A stretch of 54,670 nucleotides of DNA from Chara braunii (Eukaryota; Streptophyta; Charophyceae; Charales; Characeae): the NCBI GenBank assembly GCA_003427395.1, contig BFEA01000107.1, forward strand, positions 2,435,187 to 2,489,856, in the 5' to 3' direction. Positions 52,303 through 54,670 of the stretch are shown piece by piece. Position 1 is the stretch's first letter. Every line of letters begins with the position of its first letter. The notes under the pieces are model-generated. The model made no database searches and was not told the DNA's origin. It worked only from the letters and a program-made list of their open reading frames with translations. A program made the position numbers and the translations under genes.

Positions 52303-54630
52303 ATGGCATCTCGGTCGGGATCGCCGATCCCACCACGATCCGCGCGCCCGCCCCCGGTATCGGCGCCGCTGGCATCCCCGCGCCCGATATCGGCGCCGCT
52401 GGCATCCCCGCGCCCGATATCGGCGCCGCTGGCTTCTCCGCGACAGGTTCCGGCGCCGCTGGCTTCCCCGCGGGGGGCGGGATCGAGGCCCCTGCTATCC
52501 CCGCGGGGGGCGGCGGGATCGGCGCCCCCCCCGCTGCCATCCCCACGCGGCGGCTTGGGATCCCCGCTACCGCCTTTCCCCCTCCCTCCGCCAGCGGTTG
52601 AGATTCCCCTCAGCCTTCCCGACTTGCCCTCCTCCCATTGTCCTCCTCCTCCTCCTCCTCCTCCTCTTCCTTTCCTCTCCCCTCGCGCTACCCCTCCTGT
52701 CTCCGCTTTTGCCGGCCCCGCCATCGGCATCGACCTGGGCACCACTAATTGCTGCGTCGCTGTTTGGCGCCACAACGGCGTCGAGATCATTCCCAATGAT
52801 CAGGGCTATAGAACCACCCCCTCCTGCGTAGGCTTCACTCGATCGGGGGTACTCGTAGGAAACAGCGCACTCAATCAAGCTGCTAGCAATGCCGCCAATA
52901 CGGTCCTGTACTCGAAGAGGATGATAGGGCGATGCTTCGACGATCTGATCGTGCATTGGCAGAAAGATATGGCCACGTGGCCGTTCAAGGTGATCCGGTG
53001 TCTGGAGACGGGGGGACCACTTGTCAGCGTGCAATGTTGTGGTGAGAAAAGGACGATCTCGCCCGAAGAGATCTCCTCGATGCTATTAAGGAAGATGAAG
53101 GAAATCGCCGAAGCCTCCCTCGACTGTCAAATCAATAATGCCGTGATTACGGTTCCCGCCACTTTCAATCAATCTCAGAAGATGGCCACAAAGCAGGCGG
53201 CCGTTCGGGCGGGACTAACGGTGCTGCGCTTGATTACGGAGCCCTCGGCGGCCGCCATCGCCTACGCCGTTAGGGTTAACGGAATCTCCTCGGGGCCGTT
53301 AGGGTTCAGACCCTCGGTAATGGATCTGCCCCATCGGACGGTGATGGTCGTTGATTGGGGCGGAGGGACGTTCGACGTGTCAATCATGCGTGTGAACGGT
53401 GATCGGTACGAGGTTGTGGCTTTGGCCGGAGACACCCATTTAGGCGGGGAGGACGTGGACGATAGATTGGTGCGGCATTTTGCGCGGGAATTCGAGTTTG
53501 ATCACGGGATCGATGTGCGTCAGAATCAACGGGCATTGCGTCGATTGCGATACCATTGTCAGGAGCTGAAGCACCAGTTGTCCTTCTCCCCCTGCGCGAC
53601 CACGCAGATCGACTCGCTGTGCGACGGGATCGACTTCCACATGGAGGTGTCGCGATCCCGATTCGAGGAGCTGTGCGCGGACCTGTTCGCGCGCTGCATC
53701 AAGCTCGTGGAGAAGGCGGTGAGCGAGGCGAAGCTGGACAGGGCGGACATCTCCGAGGTCATTTTGGCGGGAGGATCGACCAGGATCCCGATGATTCAGG
53801 AGATGCTGGCGGGCTTTTTTGGCGGGAAACACCCGTCCAAGTCCATTCACCCCGACGAGTGCGTGGCGTACGGCGCCGCCGTCTGCGCGGCCATGATGAC
53901 CGGCGACATCCGGCGGGAGATGAGCGATCTCTGCGTCGTTGACGTCACCCCTCTCAGCATCGGATTCCGCAACTGTCGGGGAAGGTTCGTCCGCATGATC
54001 CCCAGAAACACGCCCTACCCGACGAAGAAGGTAGTGCAAGCACGTGGCGGCTACGACGGTCAGACCGCCTTCGCCTTCCCCGTGCACGAGGGGGAGCGGG
54101 AATGGGCCAAGGAGAATCAGCTGCTGGGGACGCTTCTGCTTGAAGGCCTGCAGCCGGGACCCCCGGGCAGTCCCACTGAACGTGTCCCCGTTCAATGCAT
54201 CTTGGAGATCGACTCCGACGGGATCTTGACCGGCACGCTCGTTGATCAGACCACGGGCAGATCTGTCCGATCCACTCTCAGCAGTTATTGGTTAAATATG
54301 TCGGAGAAGGATGTGTCGCGCATCGTCGAAGAGGCCAAGCAGTCCAGAGCGGCTGATGAGGCGTTGTTAGAGAGAACGACGGCCAAGTACGATCTGATGG
54401 CTTACATACAGAAAGTTCGGCGAAGGTTCTCGCTGGTGGCGGGAAACGAAGAGATCCGCACGGCTGAGCTGGCACTGGGATCGGCGGAAAGGTGGATGGA
54501 GAGGGGATCCTTCGACGAGGACGATAAGAATCAGGAGCAGCTGTTATTAGATCCTGAAGAGTACAACAAGAAAAGACGAGCACTCGAGGAGATTTGCCGC
54601 CCGATCATCGAAAGGATAAGGTCGTTTTAA
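52303..54630 (+). CDS. Hsp70-family chaperone with Pro/Ser/Ala-rich N-terminal extension
   Basis: Intact, intronless, 775 residues. Hsp70s are ATP-driven chaperones that bind exposed peptide segments. The nucleotide-binding domain starts at residue 141 with IGIDLGTTN (phosphate 1). VVDWGGGTFDVS at 349-360 is phosphate 2 and ILAGGSTRIP at 487-496 the adenosine motif. The linker and substrate-binding domain begin at DVTPLSIGF (547); a charged helical lid runs to the end. Residues 1-140 are an extra, basic, Pro/Ser/Ala-rich extension with four 10-residue repeats of the type SAPLASPRPI (20-59) and a Pro run. It has almost no acidic residues before about residue 90, so an organelle transit peptide is possible but unproven. 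The C-terminus IIERIRSF lacks the cytosolic EEVD and the ER HDEL or KDEL. NCCVAVW replaces the usual Y/N-S-C-V after GTT, so this is a divergent member. The ATG context is GTCATGG, and no in-frame upstream ATG extends it. Confidence 0.95.
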   Translation: MASRSGSPIPPRSARPPPVSAPLASPRPISAPLASPRPISAPLASPRQVPAPLASPRGAGSRPLLSPRGAAGSAPPPLPSPRGGLGSPLPPFPLPPPAVEIPLSLPDLPSSHCPPPPPPPPLPFLSPRATPPVSAFAGPAIGIDLGTTNCCVAVWRHNGVEIIPNDQGYRTTPSCVGFTRSGVLVGNSALNQAASNAANTVLYSKRMIGRCFDDLIVHWQKDMATWPFKVIRCLETGGPLVSVQCCGEKRTISPEEISSMLLRKMKEIAEASLDCQINNAVITVPATFNQSQKMATKQAAVRAGLTVLRLITEPSAAAIAYAVRVNGISSGPLGFRPSVMDLPHRTVMVVDWGGGTFDVSIMRVNGDRYEVVALAGDTHLGGEDVDDRLVRHFAREFEFDHGIDVRQNQRALRRLRYHCQELKHQLSFSPCATTQIDSLCDGIDFHMEVSRSRFEELCADLFARCIKLVEKAVSEAKLDRADISEVILAGGSTRIPMIQEMLAGFFGGKHPSKSIHPDECVAYGAAVCAAMMTGDIRREMSDLCVVDVTPLSIGFRNCRGRFVRMIPRNTPYPTKKVVQARGGYDGQTAFAFPVHEGEREWAKENQLLGTLLLEGLQPGPPGSPTERVPVQCILEIDSDGILTGTLVDQTTGRSVRSTLSSYWLNMSEKDVSRIVEEAKQSRAADEALLERTTAKYDLMAYIQKVRRRFSLVAGNEEIRTAELALGSAERWMERGSFDEDDKNQEQLLLDPEEYNKKRRALEEICRPIIERIRSF

Positions 54631-54670
54631 TTACTTATTATTATTCTTTTTTTTTTTTTTTTTTTTTTTC
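54631..54670. other. 3' flank of the Hsp70 gene with T run
   Basis: TAATTACTTATTATTATTC leads into a T run that reaches the window edge. No AATAAA signal is seen before the edge. Confidence 0.5.

Noticed and set aside
52242-54195. Long minus-strand frames opposite the Hsp70 gene (184, 155 and 251 codons)
   Set aside because: Shadows caused by the GC-rich codon use of the Hsp70 gene; no domain signal of their own.

Overview
This window is eukaryotic nuclear DNA that is dominated by decayed, nested transposable elements, with one clear host-type gene at its right end. The only long intact reading frame is an intronless Hsp70-family gene (52303-54630, + strand). Everything else that looks coding is a fragment of a retroelement. 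The mixture points to a plant-lineage genome, most likely a green or charophycean alga: a plant-type LINE, a Ty3/gypsy element primed by tRNA-Asp, a DIRS-type tyrosine-recombinase retrotransposon whose layout recalls Volvox Kangaroo, many long A/T homopolymers and scaffold gaps. The species is an inference; a database search would be needed to name it.

Layout. 1-1489: non-coding with long A runs. 1490-4290: a LINE on the minus strand whose ORF2 stays in one frame but carries several stops. 4290-8940: AT-rich, gene-less DNA with a 65-bp satellite-like array. 8942-9310: a near-perfect fold-back element flanked by TTAA. 9310-10650: a hairpin-rich stretch with a tRNA-like module and A tails. 10650-19030: gene-less DNA with local tandem duplications and one TATA/hairpin promoter candidate. 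19030-22622 and 45130-about 46470: the two halves of one DIRS-like element, with gag/RT/RNase H on the plus strand and a convergent tyrosine recombinase on the minus strand.

Those two halves are split by a Ty3/gypsy element (22623-45129, minus orientation). It has 3.45-3.5 kb LTRs that begin TGTCG and end CGACA. A tRNA-Asp primer-binding site lies at 37702-37718, and gag, protease, a gutted reverse transcriptase, RNase H and integrase read leftward. Between the primer-binding site and gag it carries about 5 kb of extra reading frames that contain a repeated, unrecognised roughly 100-residue domain. Its 5' LTR is itself interrupted by a 3.9-kb TG...CA insertion (39588-43500) with a 4-bp target duplication, its own promoter, three tandem-repeat arrays and a broken gene. 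The nesting order is DIRS-like element, then Ty3/gypsy, then the 3.9-kb element.

46470-52300 is intergenic DNA: a SINE, two MITE types, GA-rich minisatellites, CT and TTAA microsatellites and a cluster of CCAAT boxes. It leads into the Hsp70 gene.

The retroelement genes do not work together now. Each has been silenced by nonsense mutations that are almost all TGA or TAG, fitting C-to-T decay of methylated DNA. The main points for follow-up are the convergent-recombinase DIRS element, the repeated domain family upstream of gag, and the long LTR-like insertion with a TATA box in the loop of a perfect palindrome.
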